Positions 26,699 through 35,172 of a stretch of DNA of 64,000 nucleotides are shown one piece after another. The position numbers and the translations under genes are program-made. The stretch is taken from positions 50,621 through 114,620 of the forward strand of contig JACNLC010000070.1 in the NCBI GenBank assembly GCA_014381725.1, in the 5' to 3' direction. Origin of the DNA: Fidelibacterota bacterium. Its GTDB lineage: Bacteria > Fidelibacterota > Marinisomatia > SCGC-AAA003-L08 > JACNLC01. The stretch's first letter is position 1. Every line of letters begins with the position of its first letter. The notes beneath the pieces were generated by a model that saw only the letters and a program-made list of their open reading frames with translations, was not told where the DNA came from and searched no databases.

Positions 26699-27099
26699 TC
26701 TATTTCCAAAGGGAGATGTTTATGTTTATGTCGTATAGAATTTATGAGATGTAAAATTTTCGGCTGAGAGATCAACCTTTTTTCTATTTGTTTTTTGTAA
26801 GGCAAATCCATTAAAATAATTCCAACTAATATTGTTAAAATCCCCTGCCCAGGAGTGAAAATCATAATAACTCCGAGAAAGAAAAATACTATTCCCAACA
26901 TATTTTTTACTATTAGTTTAATGAATCTAAATATTGGATGAGCAATCGACTTTTTTATGTAATTATCCGAAAAATAATCATGTGGAATTCTAAGCAGTAA
27001 ATAAGTGATAAACAGCAAACTTACAATAAAGACGACAATTGATATAATAAAAATTGCCCAAATATTTTGAGAAATATACTCTATAATAACCTCTTGCAT
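26695..27099 (-). CDS. Small membrane protein, PGPGW-type
   Basis: 134 aa. One N-terminal transmembrane segment (about 12-36) and a second pair around residues 65-100 are visible. The segment IFTPGQGILTILVGIILMDLP resembles the PGPG motif of putative transmembrane proteins (PGPGW family), which have no assigned biochemical function. The C-terminal part is basic (RHKHKH) and probably cytosolic. The stop codon shares bases with the htrA stop in opposite orientation, leaving no room for a terminator between them. Confidence 0.7.
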   Translation of the reverse strand: MQEVIIEYISQNIWAIFIISIVVFIVSLLFITYLLLRIPHDYFSDNYIKKSIAHPIFRFIKLIVKNMLGIVFFFLGVIMIFTPGQGILTILVGIILMDLPYKKQIEKRLISQPKILHLINSIRHKHKHLPLEID

Positions 27100-27135
27100 A
27101 TACCGAAAATTAAAAGAGTTGTATTGACAATCAAA

Positions 27136-27168
27136 AACAAAAAAAGGCCATACTGATATGACCTTTTT
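27136..27168 (-). terminator. Rho-independent terminator of hsp20
   Basis: Read on the minus strand, AAAAAGGTCATA-TCAG-TATGGCCTTTTT forms a 12-bp stem with one G-U pair, followed by further T residues. It lies 20 bases after the hsp20 stop codon. Confidence 0.75.
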
Positions 27169-27187
27169 ATTTAGAGTTCTGTATTTT

Positions 27188-27631
27188 CTAGTTAATTTCG
27201 ATTTGTTTTACATCTGGTTTAACTGGTTCAACTTTATTCAGAGTTAAACTTAAAACGCCATTTGTAAACTTAGCTTTAATGTCATTTTCGTTAACATTTT
27301 CAGGAAGATTAAACGAACGAGAGAATTTCCCATAATTAATTTCGTTACAATAACTACACTCATCATCATGTTCTGTAGTGCTTTTTCGCTCACCTGAAAT
27401 AACTAGAATGCCATCTGTAACTTCAATAGTCACATCTTTCTTATTCAAACCCGGAAGGTCTAAAGAAATATCATAGTTTTTATCATTTTCCTTTACATCA
27501 ACAGGAGGAAGCCAGGAATCAGTCTTAGAAAAATGTGTTCTTCTAAAAGCTTGATTCATCCACCTATCCATTTCATCTATCATATTTACTATAGGCCTTC
27601 TTGTTATTGGTGTCCATTTTACGAGTGTCAT
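27188..27631 (-). CDS. Hsp20/alpha-crystallin small heat-shock protein
   Basis: 147 aa. The alpha-crystallin domain spans about 45-140, with DLPGLNKKDVTIEV and the signature NGVLSLTLNK; the final residues KQIEIN form the I-x-I tail used for oligomer assembly. It binds unfolded proteins as an ATP-independent holdase. The ribosome site AAGGAG lies before the ATG at 27631. A sequence resembling a sigma54 -24/-12 element (27685-27700) lies upstream but lacks the invariant -12 GC. The neighbouring genes are unrelated. Confidence 0.95.
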   Translation of the reverse strand: MTLVKWTPITRRPIVNMIDEMDRWMNQAFRRTHFSKTDSWLPPVDVKENDKNYDISLDLPGLNKKDVTIEVTDGILVISGERKSTTEHDDECSYCNEINYGKFSRSFNLPENVNENDIKAKFTNGVLSLTLNKVEPVKPDVKQIEIN

Positions 27632-27676
27632 TTTATTTTCTCCTTATATTATTTTTTGTTTAACAACTCGCCTGAA

Positions 27677-27766
27677 TCAATACAACCAATGTGCCAAAAC
27701 AAATTCCATTAAAACATAAGACACTATTTCCGGTACCATGGCCATATAGACAGAACACGGCGTCAT
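27677..27766 (-). CDS. Candidate small hydrophobic protein (29 aa)
   Basis: The 165-bp gap between hsp20 and glpD is more GC-rich than nearby spacers and carries an ATG at 27766 with AGAGGG nine bases upstream. The reading frame gives MTPCSVYMAMVPEIVSYVLM and continues for nine more residues to a TGA. It would be a single hydrophobic helix. A competing frame on the same strand (VRHYDAVFCLYGHGTGN...) is also open for about 38 codons. Neither is recognised, and the region could equally be regulatory. Confidence 0.25.
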   Translation of the reverse strand: MTPCSVYMAMVPEIVSYVLMEFVLAHWLY

Positions 27767-27796
27767 AATGGCGCACCCTCTTTGAATGGTTGGGAA

Positions 27797-28927
27797 TTAT
27801 TTCAATATCTTTATAACTTTTTGCGCAAGTGATGGATGGGTGGTAAGCTTTCCTCCGAAGATGTGTAGCAATTTTGTTTTCTTTTTTTGGATTAAGTCAA
27901 AACGATATTCACGAGTTAAATCCGTTAGATTTTTTTTATTGGCAATCAGTGGTCGAATACCTATAAATGTCTTTTTTATTTCATGCCTGGAAATTTTGTG
28001 CTGAGGTTGTAGATAAAAATTCAAGTGACTAATTAAATATTGCACATCCTCTTCAGAAACTTTGATTTCATCGCAGAGACTTGATTCTTCTCTTTCTGTA
28101 GTCCCAATTATAGTTTGGTTGTTTTCTATCTCAGGAATTATAAAAAATATCTGCTTTCGTTCGGTTTGCATAAACATACAATCTGGCACAAGAATCCCAT
28201 CAATCACTATGTGAATGCCACTAATTTTTCGAATATGATAGTGTGCGAATAAGTGATATTTTTTGTTTACTTCATCAATCCACGGTCCGGTAGCATTGAT
28301 AAGCACTTTAGAAGTGAATTCGTTTTGTTTTGTGTTTATTGTAATAATCTTGTTGTCTTGCTGAATTGATATTATTTCGCTGTTTTCTATAAACTTACAT
28401 CCCATTTTTTTAGCATCTTCAGCAACATTTTGAGTTAGTTTCCTATCGTTTGTTTTTGCATCGTAATAACGAAATACAGCTGTTAGTTCGCTTTGTTTTA
28501 ATACGGTAGTTTTTTTACAAAATTCCTTCCGTGATATAATTTTTGAATGGAAATGTCGATGTTTTCCTGCAAGGATATCATACAACTTCAGCCCAAGCCA
28601 AACAATAAGCGCAGACCTTGGACTTGTTTTGTAAATCGGAAGATAGAATGGTTTCATTTTGATCAAGTTGGGATACTCGATAAGTAATTGCTGTCTATCC
28701 AAAAGCGCTTCTCTGACTAAACCAAATTGAAATGTTTCCAAATATCTAAGACCACCATGGATTAATCTAGATGATTTGGACGATGTTCCGCTTGCAATAG
28801 TGTTTTTTTCAAGCACCAATACTTTTTTCCCTCGAATAGAGAATTCTTTGGCAATCCCACATCCATTGATACCAGCTCCTATTATGATTACATCATATTG
28901 GGAATATTTATCATTAAGACTATTCAT
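27797..28927 (-). CDS. glpD: FAD-dependent glycerol-3-phosphate dehydrogenase, short form
   Basis: 376 aa. The FAD-binding GAGINGCGIA is near the N terminus, followed by SSRLIHGGLRYLE, both typical of GlpD/GlpA. NATGPWIDEV and a C-terminal HIFGGKLTTHPSLAQ complete the oxidase fold. The protein is about 130-180 residues shorter than classical GlpD because the C-terminal helical domain is absent. It would oxidise glycerol 3-phosphate to dihydroxyacetone phosphate and pass electrons to quinone. Its start overlaps the stop of the glycerophosphodiesterase gene (ATGA), which supplies its substrate. Confidence 0.9.
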   Translation of the reverse strand: MNSLNDKYSQYDVIIIGAGINGCGIAKEFSIRGKKVLVLEKNTIASGTSSKSSRLIHGGLRYLETFQFGLVREALLDRQQLLIEYPNLIKMKPFYLPIYKTSPRSALIVWLGLKLYDILAGKHRHFHSKIISRKEFCKKTTVLKQSELTAVFRYYDAKTNDRKLTQNVAEDAKKMGCKFIENSEIISIQQDNKIITINTKQNEFTSKVLINATGPWIDEVNKKYHLFAHYHIRKISGIHIVIDGILVPDCMFMQTERKQIFFIIPEIENNQTIIGTTEREESSLCDEIKVSEEDVQYLISHLNFYLQPQHKISRHEIKKTFIGIRPLIANKKNLTDLTREYRFDLIQKKKTKLLHIFGGKLTTHPSLAQKVIKILK

Positions 28928-29604
28928 AATCTGTTTGGATAATCTGAAAATATACCATCAACATTTAGCGACTTCATCCTTTTGATGTCTTTATAATCAT
29001 TTACTGTCCATACGAGAATTTTAGATCCAAGCTCGTGAACTTGTTCGACTATTCCTTTCGTAACACATTGAAAATCTATACACACTGCGTATGGTTGCAA
29101 ATACAGGATCTCATTTTTTGCATCTAAATTATAATGCTCAACCAACAACCCTGTTTTAATTGATGGATAAAAATCCGAAATTACTCTAAGAACAACAGAA
29201 CTGAAAGAAGAAATTAAAAATTTATCGAAGGAATAATTTTGTAAATTAATTTGATCATTGACCAACTTACAAACGGAATGAATTATATTCTTATTTTTTA
29301 ATTCAATATTAACAAGAATTGATTTCTCAACAATGTCTAGGACTTCTAGTAATGTCGGAATTTTCTCACGACTTCCGGCGTTAAGTTTTCGCAACTCATC
29401 ATAAGTTTTTTCAGAAATTAATCCGGAACCATTTGTGGTTCTATCAACGGTTTCATCGTGTATTACCATTATTTCACCTGATTTGCAACCGTGAACATCA
29501 CACTCAATTGCATTGGCTCCAAGTTCAACTGCCTTTTTGAACGCGGTAAGTGTATTTTCCGGAGCAAATTCAACAGCTCCTCGATGACTGATTCTTAAAA
29601 ACAT
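28924..29604 (-). CDS. ugpQ: Glycerophosphodiester phosphodiesterase
   Basis: 226 aa, cytosolic (no signal peptide), like UgpQ. Catalytic and metal residues of the GDPD barrel are visible: ISHRG (H7), AIECDVHG (E34, D36) and VIHDETVDRTTNG (H49). It hydrolyses deacylated phospholipid head groups to glycerol 3-phosphate and an alcohol. It directly precedes and overlaps the glycerol-3-phosphate dehydrogenase gene, so the two form a two-step route from phospholipid debris to central metabolism. Confidence 0.93.
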   Translation of the reverse strand: MFLRISHRGAVEFAPENTLTAFKKAVELGANAIECDVHGCKSGEIMVIHDETVDRTTNGSGLISEKTYDELRKLNAGSREKIPTLLEVLDIVEKSILVNIELKNKNIIHSVCKLVNDQINLQNYSFDKFLISSFSSVVLRVISDFYPSIKTGLLVEHYNLDAKNEILYLQPYAVCIDFQCVTKGIVEQVHELGSKILVWTVNDYKDIKRMKSLNVDGIFSDYPNRL

Positions 29605-29638
29605 TTTTTAATAATTTACATCACTTTCTGAAAAGGTG

Positions 29639-30346
29639 TTAATTTCTGGAATTGTAGCATAATCGTTTAATTGCATCTTCTGTTTGTTTCAAGAGTTTCT
29701 CAAGTTCTAATTTATTATTTGCTTTTGGGTAAATTGGTTCTCCAATAGTTATTTTAACTATACCAGGTTTGATTGTGTTGCGATTTTTTGGTTTAAAATC
29801 GTAAGCCCCTATAATACCTACAGGAAGAATTGGTGTTTTCGTATTCATTGCCATATAAAACCCACCTTTTTTGAATGGTTTCATTTTTCCTGTTAAAGAA
29901 CGAGTGCCTTCCGGGAGTATCCCAATGTGATAACCTCTTTTTATCACGCTTCCTGCTTTGCTAATATTATTTATTGCTGAAACTGTATTTTGTCTGTCTA
30001 TTGGAATGCATTTAAATCTTTTTAAAATCCAGCCAAACAAGAAAATATCTAAATTTTCCTGAGCAACTACACCAGTATATTTCCCTTTTGTGAAAACGGG
30101 TAACAAAAACGGATCAATAAAACTGGAGTGATTAAACATAATAATGTATACTCCTTTATCAGGGAATTTGCCATTTATCTGTAACCGAACCCCCATAGAA
30201 AGTAGAAATAATCTACAAGCATAATTTGCCAATTTATAAGTTATTTTTAGACTAATGAAACTAAAGAGAAATGTTATCAAACCAACAAATAAAAATGTGA
30301 TAGCTCCAGAAATTTGAATAAGAATAGATTGTAATCGTTGTTTCAT
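29639..30346 (-). CDS. plsC: 1-acyl-glycerol-3-phosphate acyltransferase
   Basis: 235 aa. Two N-terminal hydrophobic segments (about 10-45) precede the acyltransferase motifs FNHSSFIDP (H73, D78) and PEGTRS (144-149). PlsC-type enzymes acylate lysophosphatidic acid at the inner membrane to give phosphatidic acid. The start overlaps the preceding HAD gene by four bases. In this operon phospholipid building and breakdown genes sit together. Confidence 0.92.
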   Translation of the reverse strand: MKQRLQSILIQISGAITFLFVGLITFLFSFISLKITYKLANYACRLFLLSMGVRLQINGKFPDKGVYIIMFNHSSFIDPFLLPVFTKGKYTGVVAQENLDIFLFGWILKRFKCIPIDRQNTVSAINNISKAGSVIKRGYHIGILPEGTRSLTGKMKPFKKGGFYMAMNTKTPILPVGIIGAYDFKPKNRNTIKPGIVKITIGEPIYPKANNKLELEKLLKQTEDAIKRLCYNSRN

Positions 30347-30987
30347 TTAAACGAGCTTATCAATTCGTCTGTAATTTCATCTAAGTGATTGATAATTTTA
30401 TGAACTTTAGGCATATCTTCTCGTTGGACAGAGCCGGTAAGTGCTATTACCTTAGTCCCAGCAGAAAGCCCAGAATTCATTCCATGAACAGAATCCTCTA
30501 CAACAATACATTCGTGAGGTTGAACATCCATTATTTTAATCATTTTCAAATATGGTTCAGGGTGTGGTTTTCCGTTTGTTACCATTTCTCCTGTTATTAT
30601 TTGAGGGAAGTATTGCTTTATATGTAATCGTTTATTTATCCATTTAAAAAAATCTTTTGGAGATGCTGTAACTAAACCAATTTGATAATAATTTGTTAAA
30701 ATTTTATGTAAATCCAAAAATCCGTCCATATAGTCAAGTTCATTTTCAAATGCTTCTAGCACATATTTGTGACCTTTTTGGCGAAAGACTTTCTCGTCTT
30801 CGGTAATTTGATACCGCTCCATAGAAAGCTTGTAAAAAGTGTCATCTGTGCATCCGCGAAATAGTTTCCAATCTTCATCTGGAATTTCCACTCCGTATTC
30901 TCGAAATAGTTTGACCTCGCCTTTTGCGTATAATTTTTCGGAGTCAATTACGACTCCATCCATATCAAAAATAACAGCTTTTATCAT
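30343..30987 (-). CDS. HAD-superfamily hydrolase (beta-phosphoglucomutase-like)
   Basis: 214 aa. FDMDGVVIDSE with nucleophile D8 and acid/base D10 defines the haloacid dehalogenase fold; VTASP and VVEDSVHGMNSG supply the later motifs of subfamily IA with the beta-phosphoglucomutase type of cap. It could be a sugar-phosphate phosphatase or a mutase. It lies immediately after the lipase gene, with adjacent stop and start and no spacer, and is coupled to plsC, so glycerol-phosphate or a related phosphoester is a possible substrate. Confidence 0.88.
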   Translation of the reverse strand: MIKAVIFDMDGVVIDSEKLYAKGEVKLFREYGVEIPDEDWKLFRGCTDDTFYKLSMERYQITEDEKVFRQKGHKYVLEAFENELDYMDGFLDLHKILTNYYQIGLVTASPKDFFKWINKRLHIKQYFPQIITGEMVTNGKPHPEPYLKMIKIMDVQPHECIVVEDSVHGMNSGLSAGTKVIALTGSVQREDMPKVHKIINHLDEITDELISSFK

Positions 30988-32160
30988 TTAGTCTAAACTT
31001 TCCAATAATTTGCAATGTTTTGTAAATAAGTTAATAACAGGTTGTGGATTATTATTCCCCGGACCTCGCCCTATGACTTTATGATGGTCGGCGTTTATTT
31101 TTTTCATAAATTGCCAAACACCTGGAACAGAAACACCATCGTAAATTTTGCTTGGCTCAACTCCGTGTTCTCCAGATGATGGCATAACCATCGATATTGT
31201 GTTTACAATTCCATCGTTCTCATACCATAGAGAATCCGGCACTTCACCCTTACCCAACAAATATGCGGTTAGCCATAAATTCCACTGGATTTCACCGTCA
31301 GGGATGTGATGATTAGAATTATCATCAAGTTTAGTCGCTGATGTAGAAAACGAAAAGTAGGTTGTGTTTTTATCTGTTAGATATTTGGAATTAAACTCCT
31401 TTGCACCTTCAAGTGATAAATCCCATGAAGCAAAATTTTTAGAATCACCAAATGGAAGTTCTTTTATCCTTTTAAAATATTCCTTTGTTGATTCACTTGG
31501 ATTTTTAGCTAATCCCCATTGTTCTAAATCAAAATCATAGAATTTTTCGAGGATTTTATCCTCCTTTACTGCACCTAACCACTTCGCCATTTTTTGAGCA
31601 AATGGGAAAAGATCCATCATCATCGGTGCTAAAGTTGTTCCGTTGAGTGGTGCAGAAATTGTTGTAATACTCTTAATCCATCCATTGTGGGCATTGTTTA
31701 ACAGTTGGCTTTCTTCCTCAAATGAATTTTGCAATAGATATTCCAACATTCGAGCAGTTTGGCCACCTTGACTATGTCCGATTATGTGAATAGGATGTTT
31801 TGAGTCCCATTGAGGATAAAGTCCTTCATAGAATTTCCCGTTTGGTTTTTGTATTATACCAAATTCATCAGAATGTAATTTCCCATAATCTACTTGCCCA
31901 CCTTTAATTTGGTAAAACGCTTCGATTGCTCTGTCCCAATCGGAAGAAATTGGCCCAACCGAAAGTGTATAGACTTCAAATCCATTTTCGTTTAGATATG
32001 TTTCCAAATCGAAATCACCGCCCCAATAGTAATTTCCGTACATTTCTTCACGCCCCCAACCAAAAAATCCGTGAATTAGAAATATCGGATAATTGTTGTC
32101 TGCCAAAGAAATTTCTGCTGTTGTGAATACTATTAATAAAACAATTAATTTGGATTTCAT
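30988..32160 (-). CDS. Secreted triacylglycerol lipase, Geobacillus/staphylococcal type
   Basis: 390 aa with a signal peptide ending near ISLA (residue 20). The sequence YPIFLIHGFFGWGREEM, the nucleophile elbow GHSQGG (S130), D316 in WYENDGIVN and H359 in ADHHKVIG match family I.5 lipases such as the thermoalkaliphilic L1 lipase. The YYWGGDFDLETYL region also matches that family. It would release fatty acids and glycerol outside the cell. It is coupled by ATGA to the Ste24 protease gene and followed by genes for phosphoester and glycerol-phosphate use. Confidence 0.9.
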   Translation of the reverse strand: MKSKLIVLLIVFTTAEISLADNNYPIFLIHGFFGWGREEMYGNYYWGGDFDLETYLNENGFEVYTLSVGPISSDWDRAIEAFYQIKGGQVDYGKLHSDEFGIIQKPNGKFYEGLYPQWDSKHPIHIIGHSQGGQTARMLEYLLQNSFEEESQLLNNAHNGWIKSITTISAPLNGTTLAPMMMDLFPFAQKMAKWLGAVKEDKILEKFYDFDLEQWGLAKNPSESTKEYFKRIKELPFGDSKNFASWDLSLEGAKEFNSKYLTDKNTTYFSFSTSATKLDDNSNHHIPDGEIQWNLWLTAYLLGKGEVPDSLWYENDGIVNTISMVMPSSGEHGVEPSKIYDGVSVPGVWQFMKKINADHHKVIGRGPGNNNPQPVINLFTKHCKLLESLD

Positions 32161-33401
32161 TTTATAGTAAATTTCTGAAGAGCTTTAATTCGCTTTAAAA
32201 CGGGAGGGTGGCTATAACTCAACGCAACCGTTAATGGGTGAGGGGTAAGGTTAGACAAATTCTCAGCTGAAAGTCTTTTTAATCCGGAAATCATAGATTC
32301 GGTTGAATTGGTGGTTTCACTCGCAAAAGCATCTGCTTCAAATTCGTGCTTCCGGGATAACGCATTTAATGCCAATCCCAAAACCAATTCAACCGGAGTA
32401 TATAAAATTGAGAAAAACAATAAACCAGCGTAAACTGAAATATCAGTCATTTTGAAAGCATCGAATAATTCTCGATTTTTGAGAAAGAGCGACATCAGAA
32501 AAAATAGTATTCCAGAGTGAATTACAGAAATTATGATTCCCTTCAAAATATGTCGTTTTTTGTAATGCCCGACTTCGTGAGCCAGAATTCCAAGCAACTC
32601 ATTAGTGCTATGTTTTTCTATGAGCGTATCAAATAGTGCAATTCGTTTTCGTTTGCCAAATCCGCTAAAGTATGCATTTGAATGGGATGACCTCCGCGAA
32701 CCATCCATCACATCAATTCTTGTTATTGGGAATTTTACTTTTTGTGTATAATTGGTGATTATATTTTTTAATTCCCCGTCTTCGAGTGGTGTAAATTTAT
32801 TAAACATCGGCGCAATAACAGCATTGTATAAAGGTTGAATTAAAACAGAAAATACAGATACAGCAATCCACGCGTATAACCAAGCTAACTCACCAGTATT
32901 TTCAAAGAAAAATAAAATTCCACTCATCACCAGCCCACCCAAAATAATGGTTATCAAATAGGATTTCAATTTATCCGAGATGAAAGTTTTATAAGTCATT
33001 TTATTGAAACCATATTTTTCTTCAATTACAAAATTAGCGTAGAGAGAAAACGGAATCATTAAAATATCCTTTACAAAAAACAGGATAGCAAAATACACTA
33101 ATCCATTGGTAATTGGTGATGTAAATTCAAATCCCCTGACAAATTTATCTAAATAATCAAAACCACCAAACAGAATCATAACTAATATAATTATTAGATT
33201 TAATGAAGAAATTATAAATCCAAATCGAGTATTCTCGCGTGTGTATTCTTGTGATTTTGCATATTTTTCTTCATCATAAAATTCTATAAACTCTTCAGGT
33301 AATACAGGATTTAACGCCCGAAGATTTAACAATTTTGAAATACATCCAAGTAGAAATTCAACTAAGATTGCGGTAATGATTATGATAAAATAAATATTCA
33401 T
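32157..33401 (-). CDS. M48 family Ste24-type zinc endopeptidase
   Basis: 414 aa, polytopic membrane protein with about seven hydrophobic segments. The zinc motif HEVGH is at residues 275-279, and SRKHEFEADAFA in the C-terminal third supplies the third ligand. The NAYFSGFGKRKRIALFDTL block before the zinc site is typical of CAAX protease 1 (Ste24) homologues. In bacteria such proteins act in membrane-protein quality control. It is the first gene of the coupled block that continues into the lipase. Confidence 0.92.
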   Translation of the reverse strand: MNIYFIIIITAILVEFLLGCISKLLNLRALNPVLPEEFIEFYDEEKYAKSQEYTRENTRFGFIISSLNLIIILVMILFGGFDYLDKFVRGFEFTSPITNGLVYFAILFFVKDILMIPFSLYANFVIEEKYGFNKMTYKTFISDKLKSYLITIILGGLVMSGILFFFENTGELAWLYAWIAVSVFSVLIQPLYNAVIAPMFNKFTPLEDGELKNIITNYTQKVKFPITRIDVMDGSRRSSHSNAYFSGFGKRKRIALFDTLIEKHSTNELLGILAHEVGHYKKRHILKGIIISVIHSGILFFLMSLFLKNRELFDAFKMTDISVYAGLLFFSILYTPVELVLGLALNALSRKHEFEADAFASETTNSTESMISGLKRLSAENLSNLTPHPLTVALSYSHPPVLKRIKALQKFTIK

Positions 33402-33407
33402 TTCTTT

Positions 33408-33674
33408 TTACCCAAAATTATAATGTTTGCGAATAGGTTGGATAACTTTCCACCGACATTTTAGTCCCTTTGGAAAAATTATAAAATCTCCAACACCAAA
33501 TTTAACAACTTCGATGTCTGTGGTTACTTCAACTTCTCCCTCAATAATTAAGCAGGATTCTCTATCGTCATATTCCCAATCAAACTCGGAAATGTCGCAA
33601 GTCCAAATTGGCCAATTGTAAATATCTTGTGATTTAATTTCATCTTCTGATAATATTTGTTTGATGATTCTCAT
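33408..33674 (-). CDS. Small cupin-domain protein
   Basis: 88 aa, a single cupin barrel: ESCLIIEGEVEV and FGVGDFIIFPKGLKCRW are the two conserved cupin motifs, closest in style to the DUF861/cupin_3 group. Metal-binding histidines of classical cupins are largely missing, so binding or a structural role is as likely as catalysis. It ends six bases before the Ste24 gene and may be co-transcribed with it. Confidence 0.82.
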   Translation of the reverse strand: MRIIKQILSEDEIKSQDIYNWPIWTCDISEFDWEYDDRESCLIIEGEVEVTTDIEVVKFGVGDFIIFPKGLKCRWKVIQPIRKHYNFG

Positions 33675-33685
33675 AATATTTTCTT

Positions 33686-34291
33686 TTAACTTAGATTATG
33701 TTTAAGAAACTTCTGTAATTTCTCAAAATCTGTGTAGTGGTGTGATGTTATTCCAGCCGATTTCGCAGATTGGACATTCGTCCATTGGTCATCAACATAC
33801 AACGCATTTTCGGGTAAGCAGTGTGCAATATGTAAAGCAAATCTGTAAATTTGAGGGTCTGGCTTTAACACTCCCGCATCCTGAGATGTGATGACTCCAT
33901 TAACATTTTCGAAAAATCCAAATTTTGATTTTAGATATTTTATGTGTCGATTAGTTGTATTAGATAACAACCAAATATTCGTTTTTCCATTTAACTCCGT
34001 TATAAGGTTTGTTGCTGGCATTTCACCGATTTCTGTAGAAACCCACCGAATCTTGAATTCGTCAAAGTCTAATTTTTCTCCACTATTTAGTGCATATTGA
34101 ATATCTATAAAATACTGTTTAAAATCAATTTCACCTCGTTCGTATCGCATAAATATTTCACCTTGAATTATATCCTTTGTGAGTAAATATGGTGTATCCG
34201 TTAATTTGGATACATAATTCACGACAACGGATTGATCAACACCAATCAATACATTGAATAAATCGAAAAATATTGTTTGAATAGTTTTCAT
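33686..34291 (-). CDS. HAD-superfamily hydrolase, subfamily IA
   Basis: 201 aa. The first motif is FFDLFNVLIGVD, with the acid/base Asp position replaced by Asn, an uncommon form (DxFN instead of DxD). LLSNTT, the lysine in GVLKPDPQIY and YVDDQWTNVQSA complete the fold. The lack of the second Asp suggests altered activity or a binding role, though some dehalogenase-like members use this form. The gene stands 11 bases before the cupin gene, so the two may share a transcript. Confidence 0.82.
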   Translation of the reverse strand: MKTIQTIFFDLFNVLIGVDQSVVVNYVSKLTDTPYLLTKDIIQGEIFMRYERGEIDFKQYFIDIQYALNSGEKLDFDEFKIRWVSTEIGEMPATNLITELNGKTNIWLLSNTTNRHIKYLKSKFGFFENVNGVITSQDAGVLKPDPQIYRFALHIAHCLPENALYVDDQWTNVQSAKSAGITSHHYTDFEKLQKFLKHNLS

Positions 34292-34386
34292 TGTTTTCTC
34301 TTCTTTATTGTAATTTTCAACAATGAAATATACGAACGCAAGATAGTTCGTTTTTGGGTTATTTTAGAATTCAATTTTTGTTGCAA

Positions 34387-35154
34387 TTAAAAAATAGAAC
34401 AATTATAAATCTGAAGTTTACTTTCTTCATTAAATTGAGTTCTATAATAATCTCCCCAAACATCTAAAATTGTAAATCCGTTGTCAATTAACAAACGGTT
34501 CATTGTATCGGGATAAAACATTCTCAAAGAAAACTGAAGAATATCAAAATCCTTTTTTTTGTGTGTGGAATAATACCAAGTTATATAATTGACCTCAGTC
34601 TCCGGGTTATACTCATTTGTTTCCTCGATAGAAACCGTTTCACCTGTTTTAGAATCTGTGAATTCCATAGTCGAGAAGCGCATTCCATCAGGACGATGCA
34701 AAAATAATGGATTTGGTACAAATATCTCAATAATAAAACGACTGTTTTCGTGAAGGTGTTTTTTTACACATTCAAGAAAATTTTGTGCATCATTGTCGGT
34801 GAGTAAATGAAGAAATGAGTTGAATCCAATAAATACTAAATCAAATTTTTTATTGAGATTAAAATCTCTCATATCACCATTGATAATTTTAGTATTTGGA
34901 TATGATTTTAGTTTTTGTTCTGCGGTTTTGCAAAAATCTTTTGATAATTCGATTCCGGTATATTCTGCACCTTCGCGAACTAACGGTAATGCAATTCTAC
35001 CAGTTCCGGATGCAAGCTCCAAAACTTTTTTGCCTGATGATTCAGCGACTATATTTTTCCAAAAATCTAAATCTTTTTTATACCACCAATGCTCATTGTC
35101 CCATCGCTGTCCATTTTTGTAAACTGTGTTTTTGTAAGTTGTGAGTTTTGTCAT
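34387..35154 (-). CDS. Class I SAM-dependent methyltransferase
   Basis: 255 aa. The SAM-binding motif VLELASGTGRIALPL is at about residues 40-54, followed by the acidic GIELS and the INGDMRDF segment that contacts adenosine. The C-terminal half lacks recognisable substrate motifs; small molecule, lipid or protein substrates are all possible. It follows the M24 peptidase gene by 18 bases. A small hairpin (acgaac/gttcgt near 34332) lies in the gap behind it. Confidence 0.85.
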   Translation of the reverse strand: MTKLTTYKNTVYKNGQRWDNEHWWYKKDLDFWKNIVAESSGKKVLELASGTGRIALPLVREGAEYTGIELSKDFCKTAEQKLKSYPNTKIINGDMRDFNLNKKFDLVFIGFNSFLHLLTDNDAQNFLECVKKHLHENSRFIIEIFVPNPLFLHRPDGMRFSTMEFTDSKTGETVSIEETNEYNPETEVNYITWYYSTHKKKDFDILQFSLRMFYPDTMNRLLIDNGFTILDVWGDYYRTQFNEESKLQIYNCSIF

Positions 35155-35172
35155 TTTTTATTAATAAGTAGA

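Noticed and set aside
27685..27700. Sigma54 promoter for hsp20
   Set aside because: TTGGCAC fits the -24 element, but the invariant GC at -12 is GT, and no enhancer-binding regulator gene is nearby. Kept only as a note.
34326..34352. Hairpin acgaac/gttcgt followed by TTTT as a terminator
   Set aside because: The T run is on the plus strand, but all genes on both sides are transcribed leftward, so it would not end either transcript.
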